A DNA stretch of 64,000 nt from Rubrivivax sp. (lineage in GTDB: Bacteria > Pseudomonadota > Gammaproteobacteria > Burkholderiales > Burkholderiaceae_C), in the NCBI GenBank assembly GCA_030653385.1, contig JAURZM010000013.1, positions 62,001-126,000 on the forward strand, in the 5' to 3' direction. Position 1 is the first letter of the stretch. Each line of letters starts with the position of its first letter. Shown here piece after piece: positions 53,975-63,582 of the stretch. Both the position numbers and the translations under genes were made by a program. The notes beneath the pieces were generated by a model. That model ran no database searches, was not told the DNA's origin, and worked only from the letters and a program-made list of their open reading frames with translations.

Positions 53975-54523
53975 TCAGGCGCGACCGGGCCACATGCGGT
54001 GCAGCAGGCCGTCGCGGTCGATGAACTGGTGCTTGAGTGCGCCGGCCACGTGCAATGCGATGACCGCGCCCAGCGCATAGGCCAGCCAGTGGTGCAGGGG
54101 CTTCAGGCTCTCGGACAGTTCACGGTTCACCGGCACCCAGTCGGGCAGCGGCAAGACGCCGAACAAGACGATGGGAAAACCGGCGGCCGAGCTGTAGGCC
54201 CAGCCCGCCAGCGGCACGGCAAAAAACAGCACGTACAGCGCCAGGTGCGCGCCATGCGCCGCCCGGCTCTGCCAGGCCGGCATCGGCAGTTCGGCCGGCG
54301 GGCGATGCGTCAGGCGCCAGAGCAAGCGGGCAGCCGACAGCAACAGGATCAGCACCCCGGCCCACTTGTGCCAGTTGTAGAGCTTCAGCCGGGTGGGTGA
54401 AAAGGGCAGGCCGGTCATGTACAGGCCGACGCCGAGCGAGCCCAGGATCATCAGCGCCAGCAGCCAGTGCAGCGCGATGCTCACGGGGTGGTACTTGGCG
54501 ACGGCGTGGCTTGGGCTGGTCAT
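53975..54523 (-). CDS. Cytochrome b561 (CybB-like)
   Basis: A 182-residue inner-membrane protein with four helices and His residues that would bind two haems b (IALHWLLALM, YNWHKWAGV, HGAHLALYVLF, LKPLHHWLAYALGAVIALHVAGALKH). It shuttles electrons between quinones and the periplasm; with the YceI proteins it forms the yceI-yceJ type pair. It leads this four-gene unit. Confidence 0.9.
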   Translation of the reverse strand: MTSPSHAVAKYHPVSIALHWLLALMILGSLGVGLYMTGLPFSPTRLKLYNWHKWAGVLILLLSAARLLWRLTHRPPAELPMPAWQSRAAHGAHLALYVLFFAVPLAGWAYSSAAGFPIVLFGVLPLPDWVPVNRELSESLKPLHHWLAYALGAVIALHVAGALKHQFIDRDGLLHRMWPGRA

Positions 54524-54562
54524 GTTGCATCGCAGTATCCCGGCCCGCCCGCCACGCCGCGT

Positions 54563-55429
54563 TCAAGGCATTTGATCGACGCCGTCACCGCAGCCGAATG
54601 ACCTTGACCCACCGATGGCATCCGCTTCGGGCGTCAGGCCATGGCGCAGTCCGAAGTCCAGCGTCACCAGGGCCGCGTCCAGCGTCATCGCGCCGCTGAG
54701 CGCGTGGGCCAGGGCCCGGGCCACGGGCAGGCACTCGAAACGGGCCACTTCACCGTCCTGGTTGACGGGGACGGTGCCGGCGGGCAAAGGCAAGTCGAAG
54801 CCGTGCAGGTCTTCGAGCTGCAGGCCCTCGGCGATATCGCGGTGCAGGCGGATGACGCTGGTGGCACGCGCCGCAGCCATCTGCGCGGGGCTCAGGCCGG
54901 CTTCTTCCCAGCCTTCTCGCACCAGGGCCTGAAGTGGTGTCTGGCCCATCGGCACGCCGCCACCAACCAGGTTGTCCAGCAGGCCCGGGTCGGTGGCCTT
55001 GGTCGGCGAGCGGTGGGCGATCCACAGGTGGGTGGGGCGGCCTTGGGCGTCGGCCACATAGCCGTTGGCATGCGCGCCCAGGGTCAGCGTGCCCCAGAAG
55101 CGCGCTGCCGCACGTTCGGTGCACGCCAGGTGTTCGCCTGTGCCGGGGTCGGTGATGGCAAACAGTTCATCGCGCCAGGCCCGGACGAGTCCTTGATCGC
55201 GAAGCGCGGCGTTGATGCTGGCCAGGGCGGCGTTGCGGTCGGTGGCCGTCAAGGACACCGAATAGGCCTGCACCGCCAGCCACTGCGGCCAGATGCGCAA
55301 GGCCTGCAGATGGGCGCGGGCCACCGAGCCCACCTCGCGCCCGTCGATGAAAAACGGCACACGGGCCAGCGGGTCGTGCGCCAGGGCCGCCGCTTGCACT
55401 GAAGCCCAGACGGCGCTGGCCCCCTTCAT
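54563..55429 (-). CDS. Nudix hydrolase, DUF4743 type
   Basis: A 288-residue protein with an N-terminal DUF4743 region (about 1-115) and a Nudix domain. The Nudix box is GGVPMGQTPLQALVREGWEEAGL, in which one conserved Glu of G-x5-E is replaced by Gln, while REGWEE is complete. The family includes thiamine-related pyrophosphohydrolases and damaged-nucleotide sanitizers; the substrate is not predictable. It stands between the cytochrome b561 gene and the oxidoreductase gene, 22 bases behind the latter. Confidence 0.85.
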   Translation of the reverse strand: MKGASAVWASVQAAALAHDPLARVPFFIDGREVGSVARAHLQALRIWPQWLAVQAYSVSLTATDRNAALASINAALRDQGLVRAWRDELFAITDPGTGEHLACTERAAARFWGTLTLGAHANGYVADAQGRPTHLWIAHRSPTKATDPGLLDNLVGGGVPMGQTPLQALVREGWEEAGLSPAQMAAARATSVIRLHRDIAEGLQLEDLHGFDLPLPAGTVPVNQDGEVARFECLPVARALAHALSGAMTLDAALVTLDFGLRHGLTPEADAIGGSRSFGCGDGVDQMP

Positions 55430-55451
55430 GCGCCGCTGGGGTGCAAATGGC

Positions 55452-58400
55452 TCAAGCCGCCTGCTGCAGCGGCCCGGCGCGCCAGCGCTGCATCAAGGCG
55501 TTCCACTTCGGCCGCGCCGCCGCCAGGTGCCTTTCCTTGACGTGGCCGTAGCCGCGGATCTCTTCGGGGATGCGTGCGATTTCTGCCGCCAGAGCGCGGT
55601 TGTCGGCGTTCAGCGTCTTCAGCAGCTCGTCGATGCAGGTCTGGTACTCGCCGATCAGCGCACGTTCGGTCTGGCGTTCTTCGCTGCGGCCGAAGAAGTC
55701 CAGCGCTGTGCCCCGCAGGCCCTTCATCTTGGCCAGCACGCCAAAGGCGCTGCGCATCCAGGGGCCGAAAGGCTTCTTCACCAGTTCGCCCTTGTCGTTT
55801 TTCTTGGCAGTCAGCGGCGGCGCCAGGTGGTGCACCAGCTTGTAGTCACCTTCGAACATGCCGGCGATCTTGGCCGTGAAGGCCGGGTCGGTGTGCAGGC
55901 GCGCAACCTCGTACTCGTCCTTGTAGGCCATCAGCTTGAAGAGGTAACGCGCCACGGCTTCGCTCAGGGCGGTGCCGCCCTTTTCACCCACGGCCCGGGT
56001 TTCCGCCGCCTGCACCTTCTCGACAAAAGCCTTGTAGCGCGCCGCGTAGGCCGCGTCCTGGTAGCCGGTGAGGAAGTCCACCCGTGTGGCCACCATCTCG
56101 GCCAGTGCGGGCTTCTTCACGAACTGGATCACGGCAGAACCTTCGCTCGCTCGCGCAAGCGCTCCCTCGGCCTTGAACAGCGCCTGCACGGCGGCCAGGT
56201 CGTGCGCACAACGCCGGCCCCAGTCGAAGGCGGCCTTGTTGTTGTCGATCTGCACACCGTTGAGTTCGATGGCGCGCGTGATGGCTGCCAGGCTGAGCGG
56301 GATGCGACCCTTCTGCCACGCGTAACCCATCATCAGCGGGTTGGTGTAGATGCTGTCGCCCAGCATCTGCACGGCCACGGTTTCTGCGTCGAAGGCACCG
56401 ACCAGCGCGTCACCCACGCTGGCGCGAATGGCCGTTTCACAGTTGCCACCCGGCGACTTCCAGTCCGGGTTTTTCACGAAGGCCGCCGTCGGTGTGCCGT
56501 GGGTGTTCAGCGCCACGAAGGTGCGGCCCTGCTGCATCACGGTCAGCGTGTATTTCGCGGCACCGACGATGCTGTCGCAGGCAATCACCAGGTCGGCCTG
56601 CGCGGTGTCGACCTTGGTGGTGTGGATGGCCTCGGGCCGGTTGGCAATCTGGATGTGGCTCCAGGTGGCGCCGCCCTTCTGCGCCAGGCCGCCGGCGTCT
56701 TGCGTGACCACGCCTTTGCCTTCCAGGTGTGCGGCCATGCCCAGCAATTGCCCGATGGTGATGACACCCGTGCCACCCACGCCACCGACCACGATGCCCC
56801 AGGCCTTTTCGGCCAGCGGCAGGCTGGGTTCCGGAATGGGCGGCAGCCCGCTCACGTCGCCCTTGACCGCCTTCTTCGGCTTCTTCAGCTGCCCACCTTC
56901 GACGGTGACGAAGCTGGGGCAGAAGCCCTTCACGCAGCTGTAGTCCTTGTTGCAGCTGTTCTGGTTGATGCGGCGCTTGCGGCCGAATTCGGTCTCGACG
57001 GGTTCCACCGACAGGCAGTTGCTCTGCACGCTGCAGTCGCCGCAGCCTTCGCACACCAGCTCGTTGATGACGACGCGCTTTTCGGGGTCGACCATCTTGC
57101 CGCGCTTGCGGCGGCGGCGCTTTTCGGTCGCGCAGGTCTGGTCATAGATGATGGCCGTGGTGCCCTTGATCTCGCGGAACTGGCGCTGCAGAGTGTCCAG
57201 CTCGTCGCGGTGGTGCACGGTGACCCCGGCTTCCAGGGTCACACCCTGGTACTTCTCGGGCTGGTCGGTCACGATGATCAGCTTGGCCACACCTTCGGCC
57301 AGCAGGCTCTTGTGGATCTGGATCACGCTGTGGCCTTCGGGTCTTTCGCCCACCTGCTGGCCACCGGTCATCGCCACGGCGTCGTTGTAGAGCACCTTGT
57401 AGGTGATGTTCACGCCGGCCGCGATGCTCTGGCGGATGGCCAGGATGCCGCTGTGGAAGTAGGTGCCGTCGCCAAGATTGGCGAACACATGCGTGTCGGT
57501 CGTGAACGGCGACTGGCCGACCCACGCCACCCCTTCGCCGCCCATCTGGCTGAAGGTGGTGGTGCTGCGGTCCATCCACACCGCCATGTAGTGGCAGCCG
57601 ATGCCGGCCAGCGCGCGGCTGCCTTCGGGCACCCGCGTGCTGGTGTTGTGCGGGCAGCCGCTGCAGAACCAGGGCGCGCGTTCGCCGGTGTCGGTCTTCA
57701 GTTCGATCAGCTGCTGTTCACGCGCGGCCAGCACGGCCAGGCGCTGGTCCATGCGCGCGACGATGTCCTGCGGGACGCCTCGCTTTTTCAGCCGCTTGGC
57801 GATGGCCTTGGCGATGATGGCCGGTGTCAGGTCGGCCTTGGCGCGCAGCAGCCAGTTGTCGCTGGGGTTGGGCATGGCCCATTCGCCGCCGGAAAAGTCG
57901 CCTTCGGGTTCGTCGAACTTGCCCAGCACATTGGGCCGCACGTCGGCGCGCCAGTTGTAGAGCTCGTCCTTCAGCTGGTACTCGATGACCTGGCGCTTTT
58001 CTTCGACGACCAGGATCTCCTGCAGCCCCTGTGCGAAGTCGCGGGTGATGGTGGCTTCCAGCGGCCACACCACGTTGACCTTGTGCAGGCGGACGCCCAG
58101 TTCACGGCAGGTGTGATCGTCCAGACCCAGGTCGTTCAGCGCCTGGCGTGTGTCGTTGAAAGCCTTGCCGCTGGCGATGATGCCGAAGCGGTCCTGCGGC
58201 GTGGCAATGACGTTGTGGTTCAGCTTGTTGGCCCGCACGTAGGCCAGCGCCGCGTACCACTTGTAGTCCATCAGCCGCGCTTCCTGCTCCAGTGGCTGGT
58301 CGGGCCAGCGGATGTGCAGGCCACCACTGGGCATGATGAAGTCCTCGGGCAGCACGATCTTCACGCGGTCGGGGTCGATGTACACCGAGGCCGAAGACTC

Positions 58401-59051
58401 GACCACTTCCTGGATCGTCTTCATGCCACTCCACACGCCACTGAAGCGACTCATGGCAAAGGCGTGCAGGCCCATGTCCAGGATGTCCTGCACATTGCTC
58501 GGGAAAAACACCGGCAGGCCGCAGGCCTTGAAGATGTGGTCGCTCTGGTGGGCGGCGGTGCTGCTCTTGCTGACGTGGTCGTCGCCGGCAATGGCGATCA
58601 CACCGCCGTGTTTGCTGGTGCCCGCCATGTTGGCGTGTTTGAAGACATCGCTGCAGCGGTCCACGCCCGGGCCCTTGCCGTACCAGATGCCAAACACGCC
58701 GTCGTACTTCTTGCTCTGCGGGTACAGGTCGAGCTGCTGCGTGCCCCACACCGCGGTGGCGCCCAGTTCTTCGTTCACGCCCGGCTGGAAGACGATGTGG
58801 TTGTCGGCCAGGTGTTTCTTGGCCGCCCATAGCGCCTGGTCGTAACCCCCCAGCGGACTGCCGCGGTAACCGCTGATGAAGCCGCCGGTGTTCAGCCCCG
58901 CCAGCGCGTCGCGCTGACGCTGCAGCATGGGCAGCCGCACCAGCGCTTGAACGCCGCTCATGAAAGCGCGGCCGGCACCCAGGCTGTACTTGTCGTCCAG
59001 CGTGGCGGTTTCCAGGGCCTTGCGGATGGACTCGGGCAGAGGGGCGTTCAT
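55452..59051 (-). CDS. Indolepyruvate ferredoxin oxidoreductase, one-chain (IorA-IorB fused)
   Basis: A 1199-residue 2-oxoacid:ferredoxin oxidoreductase. It has the alpha/beta part with TPP signatures (ANLGDGTYFHSGILAIRQS, LYNDAVAMTGGQ), an Fe-S region near residues 665-700 (CEGCGDCSVQSNCLSV, then CNKDYSCVKGFCPSF) and a gamma domain (GVGGTGVITIGQLLG at about 758). It oxidises aryl pyruvates such as indolepyruvate or phenylpyruvate to acyl-CoA and reduces ferredoxin, in aromatic amino-acid breakdown. AGGAG lies nine bases before the ATG at 59051. A divergent Lrp gene is its probable regulator. Confidence 0.9.
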   Translation of the reverse strand: MNAPLPESIRKALETATLDDKYSLGAGRAFMSGVQALVRLPMLQRQRDALAGLNTGGFISGYRGSPLGGYDQALWAAKKHLADNHIVFQPGVNEELGATAVWGTQQLDLYPQSKKYDGVFGIWYGKGPGVDRCSDVFKHANMAGTSKHGGVIAIAGDDHVSKSSTAAHQSDHIFKACGLPVFFPSNVQDILDMGLHAFAMSRFSGVWSGMKTIQEVVESSASVYIDPDRVKIVLPEDFIMPSGGLHIRWPDQPLEQEARLMDYKWYAALAYVRANKLNHNVIATPQDRFGIIASGKAFNDTRQALNDLGLDDHTCRELGVRLHKVNVVWPLEATITRDFAQGLQEILVVEEKRQVIEYQLKDELYNWRADVRPNVLGKFDEPEGDFSGGEWAMPNPSDNWLLRAKADLTPAIIAKAIAKRLKKRGVPQDIVARMDQRLAVLAAREQQLIELKTDTGERAPWFCSGCPHNTSTRVPEGSRALAGIGCHYMAVWMDRSTTTFSQMGGEGVAWVGQSPFTTDTHVFANLGDGTYFHSGILAIRQSIAAGVNITYKVLYNDAVAMTGGQQVGERPEGHSVIQIHKSLLAEGVAKLIIVTDQPEKYQGVTLEAGVTVHHRDELDTLQRQFREIKGTTAIIYDQTCATEKRRRRKRGKMVDPEKRVVINELVCEGCGDCSVQSNCLSVEPVETEFGRKRRINQNSCNKDYSCVKGFCPSFVTVEGGQLKKPKKAVKGDVSGLPPIPEPSLPLAEKAWGIVVGGVGGTGVITIGQLLGMAAHLEGKGVVTQDAGGLAQKGGATWSHIQIANRPEAIHTTKVDTAQADLVIACDSIVGAAKYTLTVMQQGRTFVALNTHGTPTAAFVKNPDWKSPGGNCETAIRASVGDALVGAFDAETVAVQMLGDSIYTNPLMMGYAWQKGRIPLSLAAITRAIELNGVQIDNNKAAFDWGRRCAHDLAAVQALFKAEGALARASEGSAVIQFVKKPALAEMVATRVDFLTGYQDAAYAARYKAFVEKVQAAETRAVGEKGGTALSEAVARYLFKLMAYKDEYEVARLHTDPAFTAKIAGMFEGDYKLVHHLAPPLTAKKNDKGELVKKPFGPWMRSAFGVLAKMKGLRGTALDFFGRSEERQTERALIGEYQTCIDELLKTLNADNRALAAEIARIPEEIRGYGHVKERHLAAARPKWNALMQRWRAGPLQQAA

Positions 59052-59143
59052 GCGGGGCAACTCCTGGCGCGACACGGCGCTCAATGGGGGGTTCAGGCTG
59101 CGCGGAAGTTTAGGCAAAGCCGCGCTTCATGTCTTTTCTTTTG

Positions 59144-59187
59144 ATGCCCGTTCAGGCATGCTCTGCGCAAGGTTCTTGCTCAAGAAC
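59144..59187. promoter_or_regulatory. Two palindromes in the divergent lrp-like/ior region
   Basis: ATGCC-CGTTCA-GGCAT (59144-59159) and GTTCTTG-CT-CAAGAAC (59172-59187). The second has seven-base arms and sits 17 bases before the Lrp-gene start. Both are in the 152-base region shared with the oxidoreductase gene; they are candidate Lrp binding sites. Confidence 0.5.
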
Positions 59188-59203
59188 GAGAAGAGAGCAT
59201 CGA

Positions 59204-59773
59204 ATGGCGCTGAAGAGGCCCACATCAGAGAAAACCCCTGCTTCGGCGCCCGGGCTCGCGCACGAGCCTGGCGAGCCCACCGTGGCCCAAGGCAAGGCGC
59301 TGGACCGGTATGACCTCGCGCTGCTGCGGGAATTGCAGGCCGACGCGCGCCTGTCCAATGCCGAACTCGCTTCGCGCATCGGCCTGAGTGCCGCACCCAC
59401 CTGGCGTCGCGTGAAGTGGCTCGAAGAGCAGGGCTACATCACCGGCTACCGGGCCGAACTCGACCGTCGCAAGATCGGCCTGGGCGTGCTGGCCTTCGTT
59501 CGGCTGGACGCCGAGCGCAACAACAGCGACAGCACCCGCGCGCTGGAAGACGCCATCCGCGCGCGGCCCGAGGTGGTGGCCTGCCACTACATCAGCGGCA
59601 CCGGCACCTTCGAGTTGCAGGTGGTGGCCACCGACCTGGATGCCTTTTCTCGCCTGGCCATGGACGTGCTGTTCAAGCTGCCCAACGTGAAAGACCTGCA
59701 CACCAGCTTTTCGCTGGGCGAAGTCAAGGCCGGAGGTGTGCTGCCGCTCAATCACCTGGGGCGTGGGGCTTGA
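59204..59773 (+). CDS. Lrp/AsnC family regulator
   Basis: A 189-residue Lrp regulator: a 35-residue N-terminal tail, a winged helix (YDLALLRELQADARLSNAEL, then SAAPTWRRVKWLEEQG) and a RAM ligand domain (VACHYISGTGTFELQVVATD). It is divergent from the indolepyruvate oxidoreductase gene and probably turns it on with aromatic amino acids, as related regulators do. GAGAG stands upstream of the ATG at 59204. Confidence 0.9.
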   Translation: MALKRPTSEKTPASAPGLAHEPGEPTVAQGKALDRYDLALLRELQADARLSNAELASRIGLSAAPTWRRVKWLEEQGYITGYRAELDRRKIGLGVLAFVRLDAERNNSDSTRALEDAIRARPEVVACHYISGTGTFELQVVATDLDAFSRLAMDVLFKLPNVKDLHTSFSLGEVKAGGVLPLNHLGRGA

Positions 59774-59852
59774 AGGCCGGGCAGGAGCCCCGGCTTGCGA
59801 TACCCTCACACGTCATGCCAGCCTGCCCCCCGCTTCCGTGCCTGACCGAGCC

Positions 59853-60950
59853 ATGAGCCGCTTGCTGGACCTGCTGCTGACCGCCGAGCCCCTTCAACGT
59901 GCGCGCCTCTTGCAGGCCGGGCTGGCCCTGGTGGTGATGGGCACCGGCGTGGCCGCCATGCACTACTTCGTGTGGGTCGGTGTGGCTGCGCAAGAGCCGG
60001 TGCTGTGGTGGTCTGCGCTCACGCTGGCCGGCATGGTGGTGTTCTACGGGCTCATCCGCAGCGGCTGGTCGCGCCGCTGGGCCGACCCCACGCTCACCGT
60101 GCCGCAGATGCTGTTTGCGCTGAGCAGCGGCGCGGTGGCCTACACCCTGCTGGGCGCGGGGCGGGGCGCGGTGTTTCCGGTGGTCATGGTGGTGCTGATG
60201 TTCGGCATGTTCGTTGTATCGCCGCGCCAGATGCGCTGGCTCAGCGTCTATGCCGTGCTGCTGTTCGGCTGCACGATGGCACTGATGGCGGCGACCCACC
60301 CACGCGCCTACCCGGTGGTCATCGAGGTCGGCCACTTCCTGCTGGTGGCCACAATGATGCCGGCCATGTCGATGCTGGCGGCACGCCTGTCACGCATCCG
60401 CAACCGGTCCCGGCTGCAACGTGCTGAACTGGCACAGGCCCTGGCGCGCCTGCGTGAGCACACCACACGCGACGAACTCACCGGCCTCATCAACAAGCGC
60501 CACATGCAGCAACTGATGGACCAGGAGCACCAGCGTTGTGTGCGCAGCGGCCAGAGCTTCTGCCTGGCGGTGCTGGACATCGACCGCTTCAAGCCCGTCA
60601 ACGAAGTGCATGGCTACACCGTGGGTGACGCCGTGCTGCGGGCGGTGGCACAAGAGGCGCTGCGTCACGTGCGTGTGTCCGACACGCTGTCGCGCTGGGG
60701 TGGCGAAGAGTTTGTGCTGATGATGAGCGACACCCGTGCTGCGCTGGCCCGCGGCGGTCTGGAACGCCTGCACCAGAAGGTGGGCGCCTTGCGCATCCTG
60801 CACGGCACCGCGGCGGTGGGCATCACGCTGTCGGCCGGCATGGCCGAACACCACGCCGGTGAATCCGTGGCGCAGACCCTGGAACGTGCGGAACGCGCGC
60901 TGCAGGAAGCCAAGTCGCAGGGTTACGACCGCGTGGTCGTGGCGCCATGA
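59853..60950 (+). CDS. Membrane diguanylate cyclase (GGDEF)
   Basis: A 365-residue protein with about six N-terminal helices (residues 15-190) and a GGDEF domain. The active loop is WGGEEF near residue 283 and the inhibitory I-site RVSD lies before it, so product control is expected. RDELTGLINKRHM and LDIDRFKPVNEVHG are intact GTP-site motifs. It makes c-di-GMP; the input domain is of unknown class. The ATG at 59853 follows the Lrp gene by 79 bases. Confidence 0.9.
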   Translation: MSRLLDLLLTAEPLQRARLLQAGLALVVMGTGVAAMHYFVWVGVAAQEPVLWWSALTLAGMVVFYGLIRSGWSRRWADPTLTVPQMLFALSSGAVAYTLLGAGRGAVFPVVMVVLMFGMFVVSPRQMRWLSVYAVLLFGCTMALMAATHPRAYPVVIEVGHFLLVATMMPAMSMLAARLSRIRNRSRLQRAELAQALARLREHTTRDELTGLINKRHMQQLMDQEHQRCVRSGQSFCLAVLDIDRFKPVNEVHGYTVGDAVLRAVAQEALRHVRVSDTLSRWGGEEFVLMMSDTRAALARGGLERLHQKVGALRILHGTAAVGITLSAGMAEHHAGESVAQTLERAERALQEAKSQGYDRVVVAP

Positions 60951-61002
60951 TCTGGCGGCGCCTGGCTGCCGACCGCGCACACCAGTCAGGGGTGCTTCGC
61001 GC

Positions 61003-61113
61003 ATGTGGCTGCTGATCCTGGAAGCGCTGGCCGCGGGTGGCCTGCTGGTCTTCATCGTCTGGTGGACGATGTTTTCCGGGCGTCGCAAGGACCGCGACGA
61101 CGACCCGCCCTGA
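61003..61113 (+). CDS. 36-residue single-pass membrane peptide
   Basis: A tiny frame: MWLLILEALAAGGLLVFIVW as one membrane helix, then WTMFSGRRKDRDDDPP, a charged tail. ATG at 61003, 52 bases after the cyclase gene. The layout (helix with basic then acidic tail) is that of real small membrane proteins. No strong ribosome site is seen. Confidence 0.45.
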   Translation: MWLLILEALAAGGLLVFIVWWTMFSGRRKDRDDDPP

Positions 61114-61122
61114 AGGCTCGCT

Positions 61123-63117
61123 TCAAGGCGGTGGTGGCCGCAGAAAGCTCAAGGGTTGGGTGCGCATGCGGCTTCGAACCGCCCGGCCGATGCGGGCGCG
61201 GTCCTGCATCCGCACGCCCCGCGAACGCAAAGCCACTTTGAAAGCCAGCCAGAAGCTGACGCTCAGGTTCAGGATGCCGGTGCAGGCAATGCCGGCCACG
61301 CACCACCAGAAGGCCGGTTCGGCCAGCAGGCCGAAACCCAGTGCACCGACCGCGGCGCCCAGCTGGCCCGAGGCCAGCGTGACGTGTCGCACGTCCAGCG
61401 GCAGGCCGAAAAACTGCATCACCACGGGCACCAGGCCTAGCAACAGGCCCAGCGAGACATTGGCCGCCACGCCCGAGATGTTGGCCCGCCACCAGGTCGA
61501 CCAGCGCTGCGCACGCGCTGCGCCCAGTCGCTCGACGATGCGCGGATTCCACGCGATGGCGCTGTCCAGCCGGTGGTAGACAAACCAGTTTTCGGCCCAG
61601 CCGGCAATCAGGCTGCTGGCAAACAGCAGCACGCCGGTGAAGGCTGCAAACAGCGCTGTCGGGCCCAGCAGCGTGATGCTGTGCAGCACGTACTCGGCCT
61701 CCTTCGTGCCCACCAGCGGTGAGCCGGTGGCGAACTTGGCCAAGAGCTGCACCGCCAGCACCAGAGGCGCACAGACGGCCAGGTTGCCGGCAATGCCGGC
61801 CATCTGAGAGCGGATCAGCTGCGCGACGCGGTCGACAAAAGCTTCCACCTCTTCGTCGCTGCTGGACCTGCCGGTGGGCAGGGTGGCGGCCAGCGCGGGC
61901 GCGGTCATGGCCGGCTGCTTGGTGGCCACGGTCCAGTGCAGCAGCATCACGATGACAAAGCTGACGGCGTAATTGACGCCGGCCCACAGACCGCCCCAGA
62001 ACGCGCCCAGCCCCAAGGCCGTGAGGGCGAACTTGACGAACACGGTGCCGGCGATGACCGCGCCGCCGCCGCAGGCGCGGCGCAACATGTCGCGGTACTC
62101 GTCGGCGTTGCGGGTGATGTAATGTGAGCCGGTTTCGGCGCTGCGCTCGGCCACCTGGCGTGCCAGCAGCGAATAGTGGCGTGCGAACAGTGCGCGCACG
62201 CTGCGCAGATGGCGCAGCCGCTGCACCAGACCGAGCACCACGCGGTGGTGCTCGGCCAGGGGGTCCTTGGCCAGCACACAGTCCACCAGGGCCTCGATGC
62301 GCTGGGTGCGGCCCTGCAGCTGGTCGAGGTCGAACACGATGTCGACCGAAACGCCGTAGGACTCCAGGTGCGGCATCACGCTGGCAGCGGCACGGCGGCA
62401 GGCGTCGAGCAATGCACGCAGGTAGGCGGCATGGCGCAGCGCTTCGTCTTGCCGGTCTTCCAGCAGGGCTTCGCGCAGCGCGGCAGCCGCCGGTGTGATC
62501 TGGCGGAAGGGCTCGGCCAGCAGCAGCGTGGTGTCCATGCGCTGGCGCAGCGCCGGGGTGTAGCCGGCGGCGTGCACGGCGCTGACCAGGATCGTGATCG
62601 CGTCCAGCAGGATGGCCCGCGTGACCGCAGGGCCTGGCCCCATCAGGGCCGCTGCACGTTCAAGGGTGTTGCGGTCCAGGGCCTGGAGCCAGAGCTCGTC
62701 GCCGGGTTTGAAGAGCAGCCGGAACAGGGCCGCCAGGTCGCGGGTGTCGGGTGTGCCCGGCAGCAGGCGCTTTTGCACGCGTGTCAACAGTTCGCTGCCG
62801 AAGGACAGGCGGGAATTGAAGCCCAGGTCGGCGTACAGCGACGCGGCGTCGATGTCGGCCCAGAAGGCCTGCACCAGGCCCTGCACGCGCTGGCGCAGCG
62901 GCTCGTGGCGTTCGATCTGGTTCAGCAGGTGGCGCAGGCGCACCGCGGGCAGCGGCGTGCGGGTGTCTTCGGCAGCGCCCGGCATGGGCGGCAAGGCGGC
63001 TTTGGGTGCGTGCCGCAGCCATTCCATCAGCCGCACCATCCACAGGTGGCGCTCGGCCTGACCCGCTTTGGGGTCGGCCGCATTCACCAGCGCGGTCAGG
63101 TCCCAGGCACTGCTCAT
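61123..63117 (-). CDS. gcr: Gcr-type membrane protein (annotated 'site-specific recombinase')
   Basis: A 664-residue protein of the family databases call site-specific recombinase (Gcr). The N-terminal 370 residues are helical and soluble; the C-terminal 290 contain about seven membrane helices (for example [41 protein letters not shown]). There are no tyrosine- or serine-recombinase active sites, so the name is not supported by the sequence. Its real role is unknown. Beta-proteobacterial genomes commonly carry one copy. Confidence 0.75.
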   Translation of the reverse strand: MSSAWDLTALVNAADPKAGQAERHLWMVRLMEWLRHAPKAALPPMPGAAEDTRTPLPAVRLRHLLNQIERHEPLRQRVQGLVQAFWADIDAASLYADLGFNSRLSFGSELLTRVQKRLLPGTPDTRDLAALFRLLFKPGDELWLQALDRNTLERAAALMGPGPAVTRAILLDAITILVSAVHAAGYTPALRQRMDTTLLLAEPFRQITPAAAALREALLEDRQDEALRHAAYLRALLDACRRAAASVMPHLESYGVSVDIVFDLDQLQGRTQRIEALVDCVLAKDPLAEHHRVVLGLVQRLRHLRSVRALFARHYSLLARQVAERSAETGSHYITRNADEYRDMLRRACGGGAVIAGTVFVKFALTALGLGAFWGGLWAGVNYAVSFVIVMLLHWTVATKQPAMTAPALAATLPTGRSSSDEEVEAFVDRVAQLIRSQMAGIAGNLAVCAPLVLAVQLLAKFATGSPLVGTKEAEYVLHSITLLGPTALFAAFTGVLLFASSLIAGWAENWFVYHRLDSAIAWNPRIVERLGAARAQRWSTWWRANISGVAANVSLGLLLGLVPVVMQFFGLPLDVRHVTLASGQLGAAVGALGFGLLAEPAFWWCVAGIACTGILNLSVSFWLAFKVALRSRGVRMQDRARIGRAVRSRMRTQPLSFLRPPPP

Positions 63118-63171
63118 CGCTCAGCTCGCATGCCGATGCACGCTGCCGCACGGCCGGTGGGGGCCCATGAA

Positions 63172-63546
63172 TCAGTGCAGGGCGCCCGGATAGACCAGGG
63201 CAAAAGCCGGTACCGCGGCCTCGAAGGGATGCGCTTCTTCGGTCATGCAGAAGAAGGTGCCTTCCATCTGGCCCACCGGTGTGTCGATGCGGGTCCAGCT
63301 GCTGTATTCGAAGTGTTCACCGGGCTTGAGCAGGGGCTGACGGCCCACCACCGCCAGGCCACGCACGTCTTCCCGGTCACCCTGCGCATTGGTGACCACC
63401 CAGTGCCGGGCCACCAGCTGCGCGGTGATGTCGCCGGTGTTGCGGATGCTGACCGTGTAGGCAAAGGCAAAAGGCCCCTCCGGCGGCTGGGACTGGTCCG
63501 GCAGGTACTGCACTCGCACCTCGCAGGTGAACTGGGGTTTGGCCAT
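63172..63546 (-). CDS. apaG: ApaG domain protein
   Basis: A 124-residue single-domain ApaG protein ([20 protein letters not shown], then [49 protein letters not shown]). It has a fibronectin-like fold and binds Co2+/Mg2+ or pyrophosphates in some species; the job is not settled. It is divergent from rpe with 36 bases between starts, a common arrangement in this order. Confidence 0.92.
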   Translation of the reverse strand: MAKPQFTCEVRVQYLPDQSQPPEGPFAFAYTVSIRNTGDITAQLVARHWVVTNAQGDREDVRGLAVVGRQPLLKPGEHFEYSSWTRIDTPVGQMEGTFFCMTEEAHPFEAAVPAFALVYPGALH

Positions 63547-63582
63547 GACTTCATTCTAGGCACGGCTCCTAGAATCGGTGGC

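Noticed and set aside
55293..58832. 1179-codon open frame on the + strand
   Set aside because: Antisense of the indolepyruvate oxidoreductase gene; high GC gives long chance frames on the other strand.
61123..63117. A mobile element based on the 'site-specific recombinase' name
   Set aside because: No recombinase catalytic residues, no attachment sites or cargo; the gene sits in ordinary chromosomal context next to apaG and rpe.
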